From contig CAZAAT010000014.1 in the NCBI GenBank assembly GCA_964483175.1, positions 1 through 39,863 on the forward strand: a DNA stretch of 39,863 bases. Reading direction: 5' to 3'. Under the pieces are notes generated by a model. It made no database searches, was not told where the DNA came from, and saw only the letters and a list, made by a program, of their open reading frames with translations. Position 1 is the stretch's first letter. Each line of letters starts with the position of its first letter. Below, piece after piece: positions 8,288 to 16,136 of the stretch. The DNA is from JAAYHC01 sp964483175. Lineage in GTDB: Bacteria > Bacillota > UBA5301. The position numbers were made by a program, and so were the translations under genes.

Positions 8288-8572
8288 GTGTCGGGAATTT
8301 CAGGACCATATAACGTTTTAGAAGAAATGGTCCGGAGAGTTTATGATCAGGCTATTCAAGAGTTTCCTGGGGTTTGTAGCTGCGAACAATGTAAAACCGA
8401 CACATTATCGCTTGCCTTAAATGAACTCGATTCAAAATATGTTGGCAGTTCTTCCGGGGAGACCCGGGTACGCGTTGAGCTCGAGGGCACGCAGAGCCAG
8501 ATCGATATCTGGCTTGCCCTGCGGAAGGCTATCAAGCAGGTGAATCGGACACCTCACCATCACCGTTTATAG
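8288..8572 (+). CDS. ComFB-family protein
   Basis: A 94-residue protein matching the late-competence ComFB family: YNVLEEMVRRVYDQ, then the cysteine cluster CSCEQCKTDTLSLALNEL, followed by LDSKYVG. The three cysteines could bind zinc, and a C-terminal HHH is notable. In Bacillus, comFB lies in the comF operon and its role is unclear; cyanobacterial ComFB proteins have been reported to bind cyclic di-nucleotides. GTG 8288 is chosen because GGAGG lies 9 bases upstream, whereas the GTG at 8282 is too close to it. Its position between aroE and aroC, away from comFA/comFC, is unusual. The family call is good; function is unknown. Confidence 0.82.
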   Translation: MSGISGPYNVLEEMVRRVYDQAIQEFPGVCSCEQCKTDTLSLALNELDSKYVGSSSGETRVRVELEGTQSQIDIWLALRKAIKQVNRTPHHHRL

Positions 8573-8584
8573 GAGGGGCAGATT

Positions 8585-9736
8585 GTGCGTTTTTTGACCG
8601 CGGGAGAATCTCACGGCCCGGGCCTGACAGCGATTATCGAAGGATTGCCGGCAGGCCTGCCACTAAATCCGGAGCTTATCAATGTAGAGTTAGCGCAACG
8701 ACAAAGTGGTGTCGGGCGAGGCGGACGGATGCGGATCGAGACTGATCAGGTGGTAATAACTTCAGGACTACGCTTTGGCTACACCTTAGGTTCGCCGCTG
8801 TGCCTGACGATTCAGAATCGAGACTGGGTTAACTGGGAGAGGTCGATGAGTCCTCTACCGGTGGACAACCCCCCGGAGCCCGTAACCCAACCCCGGCCTG
8901 GACATGCAGATTTAGCCGGGGTTTTAAAATATGGATTTGATGATTGCCGTAATATATTGGAACGGGCTAGTGCCAGAGAGACCGCAGCCCGAGTAGCGGT
9001 AGGAGCAGTTGCCAAGCAACTATTAGCCCAGTTTGGGATTATTGTAGGCAGCCAGGTGATTCAGATCGGTGCTGTCGCAACCACTGCTCGTTTGAGCGAC
9101 CCCGGCGAGATTGAATCGGTTCGCCGCTCCCCCGTCTCCTGCCTTGATCACCAGGCGGCCGAGGCTATGGCTTCGGTGATTGAGGAGGCTGGCAGAGCCG
9201 GTGATACTCTAGGAGGGATTTTTGAGGTGGTTGCCTGGGGGCTTCCTCCTGGCTTAGGATCGCATGTGCACTGGGACCGACGTTTGGACACCCGTATAGC
9301 TGCTGCTTTGATGAGCATTCCGGCCATTAAAGGGGTCGAGATCGGTGCCGGTTTTGCCCTGGCCGGGTTGCATGGTTCAGCGGCTCATGATCCGATCAGT
9401 TATTCCGATGAAACTGGTTATTATCGGAACTCCAATCATGCCGGCGGACTTGAGGGCGGTATCACCAATGGGATGCCGCTACGGGCGACAGCAGCAATGA
9501 AACCCATTCCAACTCTAATGAAACCGTTGGACTCCGTAGATATCAAGACCAGACAAGTCGTCGCGGCCAATCGGGAACGCAGTGATGTAACGGCTGTTCC
9601 AGCTGCGGCAGTAGTTGGAGAAGCGATGCTGGCCTGGGTTATAGCCGAAGCGCTGACCGAAAAGTTCGGTTCCGACCAACTATCCGAAATGAAGGCTGCT
9701 TACGAGCGTTATCTGGAGGTACTCCGGCGTGGTTAG
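8585..9736 (+). CDS. aroC: Chorismate synthase AroC
   Basis: A 383-residue FMN-dependent enzyme that converts 5-enolpyruvylshikimate-3-phosphate to chorismate. Signatures include the N-terminal TAGESHGPGLTAIIEGLPAG, RPGHADLAGVLKYG, the RASARETAARVAVG block, and NHAGGLEGGITNGMPL. The length is typical. The GTG start is preceded by AGGAGGGG at a good distance. It sits 12 bases after comFB, and its end overlaps the aroKB start by 8 bases, so it belongs to one aro operon. Confidence 0.97.
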   Translation: MRFLTAGESHGPGLTAIIEGLPAGLPLNPELINVELAQRQSGVGRGGRMRIETDQVVITSGLRFGYTLGSPLCLTIQNRDWVNWERSMSPLPVDNPPEPVTQPRPGHADLAGVLKYGFDDCRNILERASARETAARVAVGAVAKQLLAQFGIIVGSQVIQIGAVATTARLSDPGEIESVRRSPVSCLDHQAAEAMASVIEEAGRAGDTLGGIFEVVAWGLPPGLGSHVHWDRRLDTRIAAALMSIPAIKGVEIGAGFALAGLHGSAAHDPISYSDETGYYRNSNHAGGLEGGITNGMPLRATAAMKPIPTLMKPLDSVDIKTRQVVAANRERSDVTAVPAAAVVGEAMLAWVIAEALTEKFGSDQLSEMKAAYERYLEVLRRG

Positions 9737-11321
9737 GCATAAGCCCAATCTGGTATTAGTAGGTTTTATGGGTGCGGGCAAAACAACGATTGGTCGTGAG
9801 TTAGCGGTTCATCTGGGACGAGCTTTTGTCGATCTTGATGCGGCAATCGCTGACCGAGCAGGACAGAGCATCTCCGAAATCTTTGCCCTGCACGGGGAGG
9901 AGTATTTTCGCCAATTGGAGGCGGAAGTTACCCGTGATATCGCTCTGGGTACCGGCCAGGTCATTGCTACCGGTGGAGGAACGATTACCAATCCCGACAG
10001 TCTCACTGCCCTCAGGCGTACGGGTGTGGTAATTTGGCTTGCTCCCCCGCTAGAGTTGCTACTAAAGCGGATTTTGACCCCGCATTCATCTAGGCCACTT
10101 GTTCGAATGGGGCCGGAAGCCCTCCGAGAATTATATTACGAACGCGAACAGTTTTATCGTCTCGCGGACTATAAGGTCACCCCGGCTGTAGATTATGAGA
10201 TTGCCGACACCGTTTCCCAAATCATTGCAGTGCTAGATCCGGATAACCCAACTATTGAAGTCACTACTCCGACGGCCCACTACCCATTTCGGTTGTCTCG
10301 GGATTTTAACTTTCCTGAGCTGGCCCGCCTCAAGCCGGGTCGGGCAATTCTGGTTACCGATACCACAGTGGGTGGGCTATATGCGGAACAGGTCAGTGAG
10401 ATGCTGGTTGGAGCCGGCTGGCAGGTTACACCAGTAGTGCTTCCTCCGGGAGAAAAAACTAAAACCTTGACCAACGCCGAGTTGATTTGGCGGATTGGTT
10501 TTGATGCCGGGTTAGATCGACATGGTCTGATCGTGGCTTTAGGAGGAGGCGTGATCGGGGATCTGGCCGGTTTTGCCGCTGCTACATACATGCGGGGTAC
10601 CGGGTTTTTGATAATCCCTACCACTTTATTGGCTATGGTGGACAGCTCCATCGGCGGAAAAGTAGCGATCAATCATGAGCGGGGCAAGAACTTGATTGGC
10701 GCGTTTCACCACCCACGGGCGGTGTTGGCTCCACTTGATTCTTTAGCGAGCTTGGATGAGCGGAATTTGGCCGCTGGCTGGGCTGAGGTTGTCAAATCAG
10801 CGCTCATTGGAGACGCTGCCTATTTTCAACAATTGAGCACAGATTTGCCTAGTCTATCGGAGACTGCCACATTGGCTGAGGCCGTCTTTCGTTCGGCGCG
10901 GGTCAAACGAGATATTGTTAATCAGGATCAGTTCGAAAGCGGCGTACGCAAAAATTTGAACTTAGGGCATACCCTTGGCCACTGTTTAGAGCAGGCTACC
11001 GGCTTTGATAAGTTGTTACATGGCGAAGCTGTAGCCATCGGTATGGTGTTTGCGGCGATGGCGGCAGAAAAATTAGGCCTAGCCGAAGAGCCCCTTACCA
11101 GCAGAATAGAAAGGTTACTAACCCATTATAAGCTACCGACTAAGTGGCCTGCCGGCGTAGCCACGGCTGATGCGATAAAGCCGGTGAGCTTAGATAAGAA
11201 GAATCAAGCTGGACGGATCACCTTGATTCTCCCCAGTGCTGCCGGGAAAGTAATCGAAACAAGTGTAACCCTCATTGAGTTTACCCGCTTAGTAGAGCAA
11301 TTTAGAGGTGAATTGGCGTGA
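9729..11321 (+). CDS. aroKB: Fused shikimate kinase / 3-dehydroquinate synthase (AroK-AroB)
   Basis: A 530-residue two-domain enzyme. Residues 1 to about 165 are shikimate kinase, with P-loop GFMGAGKTT (12-20), the Asp loop FVDLDAAI and ATGGG. Residues from about 175 are 3-dehydroquinate synthase, with PGEKTKT, GGGVIGDLAGFAAATYMRG, and metal ligands in GWAEVVK, NLGHTLGH and LLHGEAVAIGM. It therefore catalyses pathway steps 2 and 5. Both catalytic sets look intact and the frame is continuous, so it is a true fusion; such AroKB proteins are known in other bacteria. The GTG start lies within the end of aroC, with GGAGGT upstream. Confidence 0.95.
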   Translation: MVRHKPNLVLVGFMGAGKTTIGRELAVHLGRAFVDLDAAIADRAGQSISEIFALHGEEYFRQLEAEVTRDIALGTGQVIATGGGTITNPDSLTALRRTGVVIWLAPPLELLLKRILTPHSSRPLVRMGPEALRELYYEREQFYRLADYKVTPAVDYEIADTVSQIIAVLDPDNPTIEVTTPTAHYPFRLSRDFNFPELARLKPGRAILVTDTTVGGLYAEQVSEMLVGAGWQVTPVVLPPGEKTKTLTNAELIWRIGFDAGLDRHGLIVALGGGVIGDLAGFAAATYMRGTGFLIIPTTLLAMVDSSIGGKVAINHERGKNLIGAFHHPRAVLAPLDSLASLDERNLAAGWAEVVKSALIGDAAYFQQLSTDLPSLSETATLAEAVFRSARVKRDIVNQDQFESGVRKNLNLGHTLGHCLEQATGFDKLLHGEAVAIGMVFAAMAAEKLGLAEEPLTSRIERLLTHYKLPTKWPAGVATADAIKPVSLDKKNQAGRITLILPSAAGKVIETSVTLIEFTRLVEQFRGELA

Positions 11322-11740
11322 AGAAAATAATGGTAGTCCACGGACCGAATCTCAATCTCCTGGGCACCCGAGAGCCAGAGGTGTATGGTGATTTGACCCT
11401 CGCCGATCTTAACCACCAAATAGAGCTCGCAGCCACTAAGCTTGGTTGCGAAGTGCGAATTGCGCAGTATAATGGCGAAGGAGAGATTATCGAGGCCATT
11501 CATTCTGCAGCTGATTGGGCCGATGGGTTGATTATTAACCCGGGAGCGTATACTCATTACAGTTATGCTATCCGTGATGCGCTTAGTGCCGTAAATCTGA
11601 ATGTTGTTGAGGTTCATCTATCGAATATCTTTGCCCGCGAGGATTTTCGGCGGACCTCGGTAACCGCGGCTGTTACCAGTGGCGTAATCTCAGGCTTCGG
11701 TGTTACAGGGTATATTTTAGCGCTCCATTCGTTCTTTTAG
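11318..11740 (+). CDS. aroQ: Type II 3-dehydroquinate dehydratase AroQ
   Basis: A 140-residue dodecameric-type dehydratase that converts 3-dehydroquinate to 3-dehydroshikimate. Diagnostic motifs are VVHGPNLNLLGTREPEVYG (with the catalytic Tyr), QYNGEGEIIEAIH, INPGAYTHYSYAIRDA and EVHLSNIFAREDFR. The GTG start overlaps the aroKB stop (GTGA), so the genes are coupled. With aroE, aroC and aroKB, only DAHP synthase and EPSP synthase are missing here from the route to chorismate. Confidence 0.97.
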   Translation: MKKIMVVHGPNLNLLGTREPEVYGDLTLADLNHQIELAATKLGCEVRIAQYNGEGEIIEAIHSAADWADGLIINPGAYTHYSYAIRDALSAVNLNVVEVHLSNIFAREDFRRTSVTAAVTSGVISGFGVTGYILALHSFF

Positions 11741-11754
11741 GGGGGAATTTACAC

Positions 11755-12825
11755 GTGGATTCACGACTCGTTAGGTTACGGGCTGAGCTGGCTAAAAAGC
11801 ATCTGGACGCTTTTTTAACCCGCAAGATGGAGAATGTCTTTTACTTATCGGGTTTTACGGGGGATACCGGTGCGATATTGGTTACGATGGATGACGCTTA
11901 TTTCTTTGCAGATAGCCGGTTTACGCTCCAAGCTTCTCAAGAAGCCATCGGCTTTGAAGTAGTGCCTGTTGAACGGAGTTATTTTGAGAGTATCGCCACC
12001 TTTCTCAAAAAGAAAAAATGGGCTGAAATTGGGATTGAGGCTAATGATCTTAATGTTGGGGCGTACAATAAGCTATGCGACCTGGTGGGCCCTACGATTA
12101 ACTTTCGCCCCGAGGATCAGCTCATTGAAACACTTCGGTCGGTCAAGGATGAAGGGGAGTTAAAGATAATGCAGCAGGCCGTGGAATTGACCGAGCAGGC
12201 CTTTGAGCAGATTATTCCCCTGATTAAACCGGGTGTTACCGAGCGTCAACTGCAAGTAGAACTAATAAAAATCATGTATGAATACGGATTTTCCGGGCCA
12301 AGTTTCGATTTTATTATTGCCAGTGGTCCGCGGGGTGCTTTGCCGCATGGGGTGGCAACTGATCGGGTAATTCAATCCGGAGAAATGGTCACCTTTGATA
12401 TCGGTGGAATTTTTCAGCATTATTGCTCCGATATGACGCGAACTGTGGCTGTCGGTGAACCGTCCTCGCAACTCCGTGAGATCTATGAGGTCGTCCTGGC
12501 AGCGCAAAACGCAGCGGAGCAGGCGGTATGGCCTGGCGTCACCGGGCAGATGGTAGATCAGGTAGCGCGCCAGGTGATCCAAGAGGCTGGGTACGGCGAG
12601 TATTTTGGTCATGGTTTGGGACATGGGGTTGGGCTGGAAATTCATGAGTTACCGGTTGCTTCACCAAAAGGTACTACAATGCTGGTACCTCAGATGGTAA
12701 TTACCATTGAACCAGGCGTGTATATACCCGGGTTAGGCGGGGTGCGGATCGAAAATGAGCTGGTGGTTACCGCTGATGGTGCTAGTGCATTAAATCGGTT
12801 TACCAAAGAATTACTTGTTTTATGA
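11755..12825 (+). CDS. Xaa-Pro aminopeptidase (M24B family)
   Basis: A 356-residue M24B metallopeptidase that removes the N-terminal residue before proline. An N-terminal creatinase-like domain (to about 130) precedes the pita-bread catalytic domain. Metal ligands are visible in VTFDIGG (Asp), YCSDMTRT (Asp), GHGLGHGVGLE (His), TIEPGVYI (Glu) and RIENELVV (Glu). The GTG start is supported by AGGGGGG upstream. The gene sits directly before efp, a common Bacillota pairing (YqhT-Efp in Bacillus). Confidence 0.94.
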   Translation: MDSRLVRLRAELAKKHLDAFLTRKMENVFYLSGFTGDTGAILVTMDDAYFFADSRFTLQASQEAIGFEVVPVERSYFESIATFLKKKKWAEIGIEANDLNVGAYNKLCDLVGPTINFRPEDQLIETLRSVKDEGELKIMQQAVELTEQAFEQIIPLIKPGVTERQLQVELIKIMYEYGFSGPSFDFIIASGPRGALPHGVATDRVIQSGEMVTFDIGGIFQHYCSDMTRTVAVGEPSSQLREIYEVVLAAQNAAEQAVWPGVTGQMVDQVARQVIQEAGYGEYFGHGLGHGVGLEIHELPVASPKGTTMLVPQMVITIEPGVYIPGLGGVRIENELVVTADGASALNRFTKELLVL

Positions 12826-12902
12826 ACTTAAGCAGGGAATCTTAACAGTATAAAGAATAAAAAAGCTTTGCGGGACTAGATTTTCGACCAGGAGGGGCTA
12901 GC

Positions 12903-13460
12903 GTGATTTCAAGTAATGATTTCCGAACAGGGATGACCATTGAACTCGATGGAGAAGCGTGGGCCGTTGTTGAGTTTTTACATGTTAAACCCGGAAAGGG
13001 AGCCGCCTTTGTGCGGACCAAATTGAAAAATGTTAAGAGCGGCGCAGTCCAAGAACGTACGTTCAGAGCCGGCGAAAAGGTACCACGCGCCCATGTAGAA
13101 TATAAAGAAGTACAGTACCTCTACACCGACGGTACTGACTACTATTTCATGGATACCAGTTCGTATGAGCAGATCTCGCTCAGCAAAGAACAGTTGGGGG
13201 ACAACTTATATTATCTAAAAGAAAACATGACGATAAATATTTCGTTTTATAAAGGTGAACCTATAGGTGTAGATCCACCAAACTCTGTTGACTTAGAGGT
13301 GGTTGAAACCGAGCCTGGGTTCAAAGGCGATACCGCCACTGGTGGCTCCAAACCCGCCAAGCTTGAGACTGGCCTGGTCGTCCAGGTACCGTTGTTCATC
13401 GAGGTCGGCGATGTTTTGAAGATAGATACCAGGACCGGACAGTATCTGTCCAGGGCGTAA
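12903..13460 (+). CDS. efp: Elongation factor P
   Basis: A 185-residue translation factor that relieves ribosome stalling at polyproline stretches. The KOW-like N-terminal domain has HVKPGKGAAFVRTKLKN with the tip Lys32, the residue modified in many bacteria. The C-terminal OB domains include ETEPGFKGDTA and IEVGDVLKIDTRTGQYLSR. GTG start with AGGAGGGG 7 bases upstream. No modification enzyme (EpmA or EarP type) lies nearby. Confidence 0.97.
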   Translation: MISSNDFRTGMTIELDGEAWAVVEFLHVKPGKGAAFVRTKLKNVKSGAVQERTFRAGEKVPRAHVEYKEVQYLYTDGTDYYFMDTSSYEQISLSKEQLGDNLYYLKENMTINISFYKGEPIGVDPPNSVDLEVVETEPGFKGDTATGGSKPAKLETGLVVQVPLFIEVGDVLKIDTRTGQYLSRA

Positions 13461-13483
13461 TTCTTTAAGAAGGAGTGATCGTT

Positions 13484-13876
13484 GTGAGTTCACGAGAGAA
13501 AGTGGCCTATTTACGGGGGCTAATGGAGGGCTCCGATTTCTTAGGCGGGGATGCAAAGGCCAAAGCTGTCTGGGGTGCCGTTATTGATGTTTTGGATTCA
13601 ATTTCCGAGGACCTGTACACCCTGGATCAAGAACAGGCCGAGCTGGAGAATTACGTCGATGCGATAGATGATGATCTCTCCTATTTGGAAAGTGAATTTT
13701 ATGGCGAAGAAGACGATGATGACGGTTCGATCGAACTCGAGTGTTCCGAGTGCGGAGAGATAGTCTGTTTTGACGAGGACCTTCTTTATGAGGACAACGT
13801 GGAAATTACCTGTTTCAATTGTGGTGCGGTTGTATACAGCGCCGAGGATATCGATGACGAGGAAGATGACGACTAA
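13484..13876 (+). CDS. Acidic zinc-ribbon protein (CD1247 N-terminal domain family)
   Basis: A 130-residue protein whose N-terminal SREKVAYLRGLMEGS matches the 'CD1247 N-terminal domain' family of spore-forming Bacillota. The middle (DTLDQEQAELENYVDAI-like region) is predicted helical or coiled coil. A zinc ribbon follows with two pairs, CSECGEIVC and CFNCGAVVY, and the last residues are an acidic tail of Asp and Glu. GTG 13484 is chosen because AAGGAG lies 9 bases upstream; the codon at 13475 is too close to that site. The gene lies between efp and spoIIIAA, as in many clostridia. Its function is unknown. Confidence 0.78.
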   Translation: MSSREKVAYLRGLMEGSDFLGGDAKAKAVWGAVIDVLDSISEDLYTLDQEQAELENYVDAIDDDLSYLESEFYGEEDDDDGSIELECSECGEIVCFDEDLLYEDNVEITCFNCGAVVYSAEDIDDEEDDD

Positions 13877-13901
13877 TCACTGAGTTGTCCATGAGTGCGA
13901 T

Positions 13902-13931
13902 GCCACCTCAAGAATGGGGTGGCTTTTTTTT
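13902..13931 (+). terminator. Strong intrinsic terminator
   Basis: GCCACCTC and GGGGTGGC form an 8-bp stem (one T-G pair) around a short loop, immediately followed by eight Ts. It closes the unit ending with the acidic zinc-ribbon gene and separates it from spoIIIA. Confidence 0.9.
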
Positions 13932-13939
13932 ATTGCTAT

Positions 13940-13968
13940 TCATATTTTAGGCTTTGTCCCCATAAACA
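13940..13968 (+). promoter_or_regulatory. Candidate sigma-E promoter of the spoIIIA operon
   Basis: TCATATTT (13940-13947) matches the sigma-E -35 consensus at all eight positions. CATAAACA (13961-13968) matches 6 of 8 positions of the -10 consensus CATACAHT. The spacer is 13 bases, one shorter than the usual 14. The site lies between the terminator and spoIIIAA, and spoIIIA is sigma-E controlled in Bacillus. Confidence 0.55.
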
Positions 13969-14009
13969 TTTGATAGCAAGTCGGACTTGCTGTAGGGGGG
14001 CAAACCGCT

Positions 14010-14996
14010 GTGACAACACCGGGTTTAGAAACCATCCTGTCCAATTTGGCACCCAGTTTACGGGGCTTAATTTTTTCTCTCCCAGAAAGCGTCATACAAA
14101 GCTTGGAGGAGATACGGGTTAGAAAGTTGAGGCCTTTAGCAATCTGCTTTAAAGGGACCTCCTCTTTTATCACCCCTCGTGGGGAGCTTTGTCAAAATCC
14201 TGCCGGGGCTTACTTGGTTTCACCGGAAGAAATTCTCTTGACCCTGCAGATTGTCTCCAGATCATCGGTGTATGTCTTCGAAGAACAACTTAAACAAGGA
14301 TTTATTACCCTTCCAGGTGGGCATCGAGTTGGTGTATGCGGCCATTTTTTAATCGAAAATGGCAGAATTATCGGGATTAAAGAGGTCAGTGGACTCAATT
14401 TGCGTATTGCGCGAGAAGTTATCGGTTGTGCAGTTCCTCTGCTTCCCAAGCTCCTTGATGAGTCGGGCCAACTTGTTTCTACCCTGATTGTCTCCCCGCC
14501 GCAGGGAGGAAAGACTACATTGCTTCGCGATCTAACGCGACTAATTAGTACCGGCTCTCCCAGCTTAAATCTGCCGGGCTGCAAAGTCGTTGTCGTCGAT
14601 GAGCGTTCGGAGATTGCCGGAGTCTATGATGGCATTCCACAGCTTGATGTCGGGCCATCGACGGATGTATTAGATGCCTGTCCCAAACCGGAAGGAATCC
14701 GGGTTGCCGTCAGGTCCCTTTCCCCAGATGTGGTGGTTACCGATGAGATTGGTACTGCGGAGGATGTGGATGCCTTGTTAGAAGCGGTAAATTCCGGTGT
14801 CCGGATCATCGCGTCTGTTCATGCCGGATCCTGGCGTGAACTGGAAGCTAGACCGAGCTTGCAACCTTTATTCCAGGAAAAAACATTTGTTAACGCTGTT
14901 TTACTGAGCCGCCGGCACGGTCCTGGGACAATCGAGGGGGTTATGCGGTTTAATCGTCAGCTACCAGGGCGAATTGAGGTGGCTAATGGTGCTTAG
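14010..14996 (+). CDS. spoIIIAA: Stage III sporulation ATPase SpoIIIAA
   Basis: A 328-residue secretion-type ATPase, the presumed motor of the SpoIIIA-SpoIIQ channel joining mother cell and forespore. The Walker A is SPPQGGKTTLLRDL (Lys168) and the Walker B region is VVVTDEIG, followed by a histidine-containing IIASVHAGS switch. The N-terminal part has EEIRVRKLRPLAI and LPGGHRVGVCG. The GTG start is preceded by TAGGGGGG. It is the first gene of an eight-gene operon in standard order, and its end overlaps spoIIIAB. Confidence 0.95.
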   Translation: MTTPGLETILSNLAPSLRGLIFSLPESVIQSLEEIRVRKLRPLAICFKGTSSFITPRGELCQNPAGAYLVSPEEILLTLQIVSRSSVYVFEEQLKQGFITLPGGHRVGVCGHFLIENGRIIGIKEVSGLNLRIAREVIGCAVPLLPKLLDESGQLVSTLIVSPPQGGKTTLLRDLTRLISTGSPSLNLPGCKVVVVDERSEIAGVYDGIPQLDVGPSTDVLDACPKPEGIRVAVRSLSPDVVVTDEIGTAEDVDALLEAVNSGVRIIASVHAGSWRELEARPSLQPLFQEKTFVNAVLLSRRHGPGTIEGVMRFNRQLPGRIEVANGA

Positions 14997-15513
14997 TTTC
15001 AAGGTCCTTGGCGCTCTGATCATCGTTATGGCCACCAGTGAAATCGGGCGCCGGTGGGCGAAAACAGTTGAGCTTCCGGTGCAGATCCTCACGGACATGA
15101 TCTTTGCTCTCCAAAGGTTGGAGACCGAGATTGTCTATGCTATCAATCCCTTGCAGCTTGCAGCTAGGAGGGTCGCTGAGGATGCTAAGACAGCAGCGGT
15201 AACAGGATGCTTTAACCATTTCGCAGATGGCCTTTCCCAAAAGTATGAGTCTTCAAGTAAGCTCTGGTTGGCGGCGGTATCGACGGTCTTAAAAAACTAT
15301 CCGCTCTCAGAGAAAGACCTCCAATTAATCAGTAGATTAGGCAATCAACTTGGGTTGACTAGTCGGGAGGATCAGGTAAAGCACATTCGACAGGTTAGAG
15401 TCGCCTTGGAGGGCTCACTCGTTCAAGCGAAAGAGCAGTGTCAACGGTATCAAGGGCTTTATCGAAAGATCGGGGTCACTATTGGGCTGGCACTTGTTTT
15501 ACTTACATGGTAG
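14986..15513 (+). CDS. spoIIIAB: Stage III sporulation protein SpoIIIAB
   Basis: A 175-residue protein with an N-terminal membrane segment (about residues 4-19) and a C-terminal one (GVTIGLALVLLTW). The cytoplasmic part is helical and resembles type II secretion GspF-like domains, as known for the family. Typical SpoIIIAB sequence includes RLETEIVYAINPL. ATG 14986 is preferred over the TTG at 14974 because GAGGTGG lies 5-6 bases before it; it overlaps the spoIIIAA stop by 11 bases. Confidence 0.93.
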   Translation: MVLSFKVLGALIIVMATSEIGRRWAKTVELPVQILTDMIFALQRLETEIVYAINPLQLAARRVAEDAKTAAVTGCFNHFADGLSQKYESSSKLWLAAVSTVLKNYPLSEKDLQLISRLGNQLGLTSREDQVKHIRQVRVALEGSLVQAKEQCQRYQGLYRKIGVTIGLALVLLTW

Positions 15514-15528
15514 AGAGGGGTTTATCCG

Positions 15529-15723
15529 ATGGATATGAGTCTGATCTTCCGAATTTTAGGATTTGGCGTCCTGATTGCAGTTTTTAACAGTTACCTTAAG
15601 GGGATCGGCCGTGATGATTTAGCTCAGATGTTTACCCTTGCCGGGTTGGCGGTAGTGCTGATGATGGTCTTGCAATTGGTCCAAGAGCTTTATCAGGCCA
15701 TCCGTTATACTTTCCACATTTGA
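15529..15723 (+). CDS. spoIIIAC: Stage III sporulation protein SpoIIIAC
   Basis: A 64-residue protein made of two membrane helices (about 4-21 and 31-52), close to the 68 residues of B. subtilis SpoIIIAC. It lies in the expected position between AB and AD, with GAGAGGGG upstream of its ATG. It is thought to be a membrane component of the feeding-tube channel. Confidence 0.93.
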   Translation: MDMSLIFRILGFGVLIAVFNSYLKGIGRDDLAQMFTLAGLAVVLMMVLQLVQELYQAIRYTFHI

Positions 15724-15734
15724 GGTGAACCAAC

Positions 15735-16121
15735 GTGGATCATCTGCGTATTGCAGCTTTTGCGCTCGTAATTGTTAGCTTACTGGTTTACCTTCGGCAG
15801 TACCGGAGCGATTTGGCTATTTTGATCAGTTTAGCAATGGGCATTCTGGTGTTTTTGGTCATTCGCGAAGAGTTAGCGGCGGTGGTGCAACAACTTTCGG
15901 AACTTGCTGCGCGGGCTGGATTGCAAAATGTTTATCTTGATACGGTGCTCAAGGTCATCGGTATCAGCTATCTGGTCGGTTTTGCAGCCCAAGCCTGTCG
16001 AGATGCTAATGAGAAAGTCGTGGGTGAGCAAGTCGAGTTTGCTGGAAAAGTGTTGATTTTATTTATCGCTGTACCGGTAATGATGGCCGTGCTCGACTCG
16101 ATCCTTCAGTTGCTACCGTAA
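15735..16121 (+). CDS. spoIIIAD: Stage III sporulation protein SpoIIIAD
   Basis: A 128-residue membrane protein with three or four hydrophobic segments (LRIAAFALVIVSLLVYL, ILISLAMGILVFLVI, and the C-terminal VLILFIAVPVMMAVLDS). The conserved YLDTVLKVIGISYLVGFAAQ block, with a following acidic and cysteine-containing stretch, identifies the family. The GTG start has TGAGGTGAAC upstream, 11 bases after spoIIIAC. Confidence 0.93.
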   Translation: MDHLRIAAFALVIVSLLVYLRQYRSDLAILISLAMGILVFLVIREELAAVVQQLSELAARAGLQNVYLDTVLKVIGISYLVGFAAQACRDANEKVVGEQVEFAGKVLILFIAVPVMMAVLDSILQLLP

Positions 16122-16136
16122 TATGAGAGGAGACAA

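Noticed and set aside
11204..11617. 137-codon antisense open frame over the aroKB-aroQ junction
   Set aside because: It spans the ends of two well-identified genes in the opposite direction, without a ribosome binding site or known domain.
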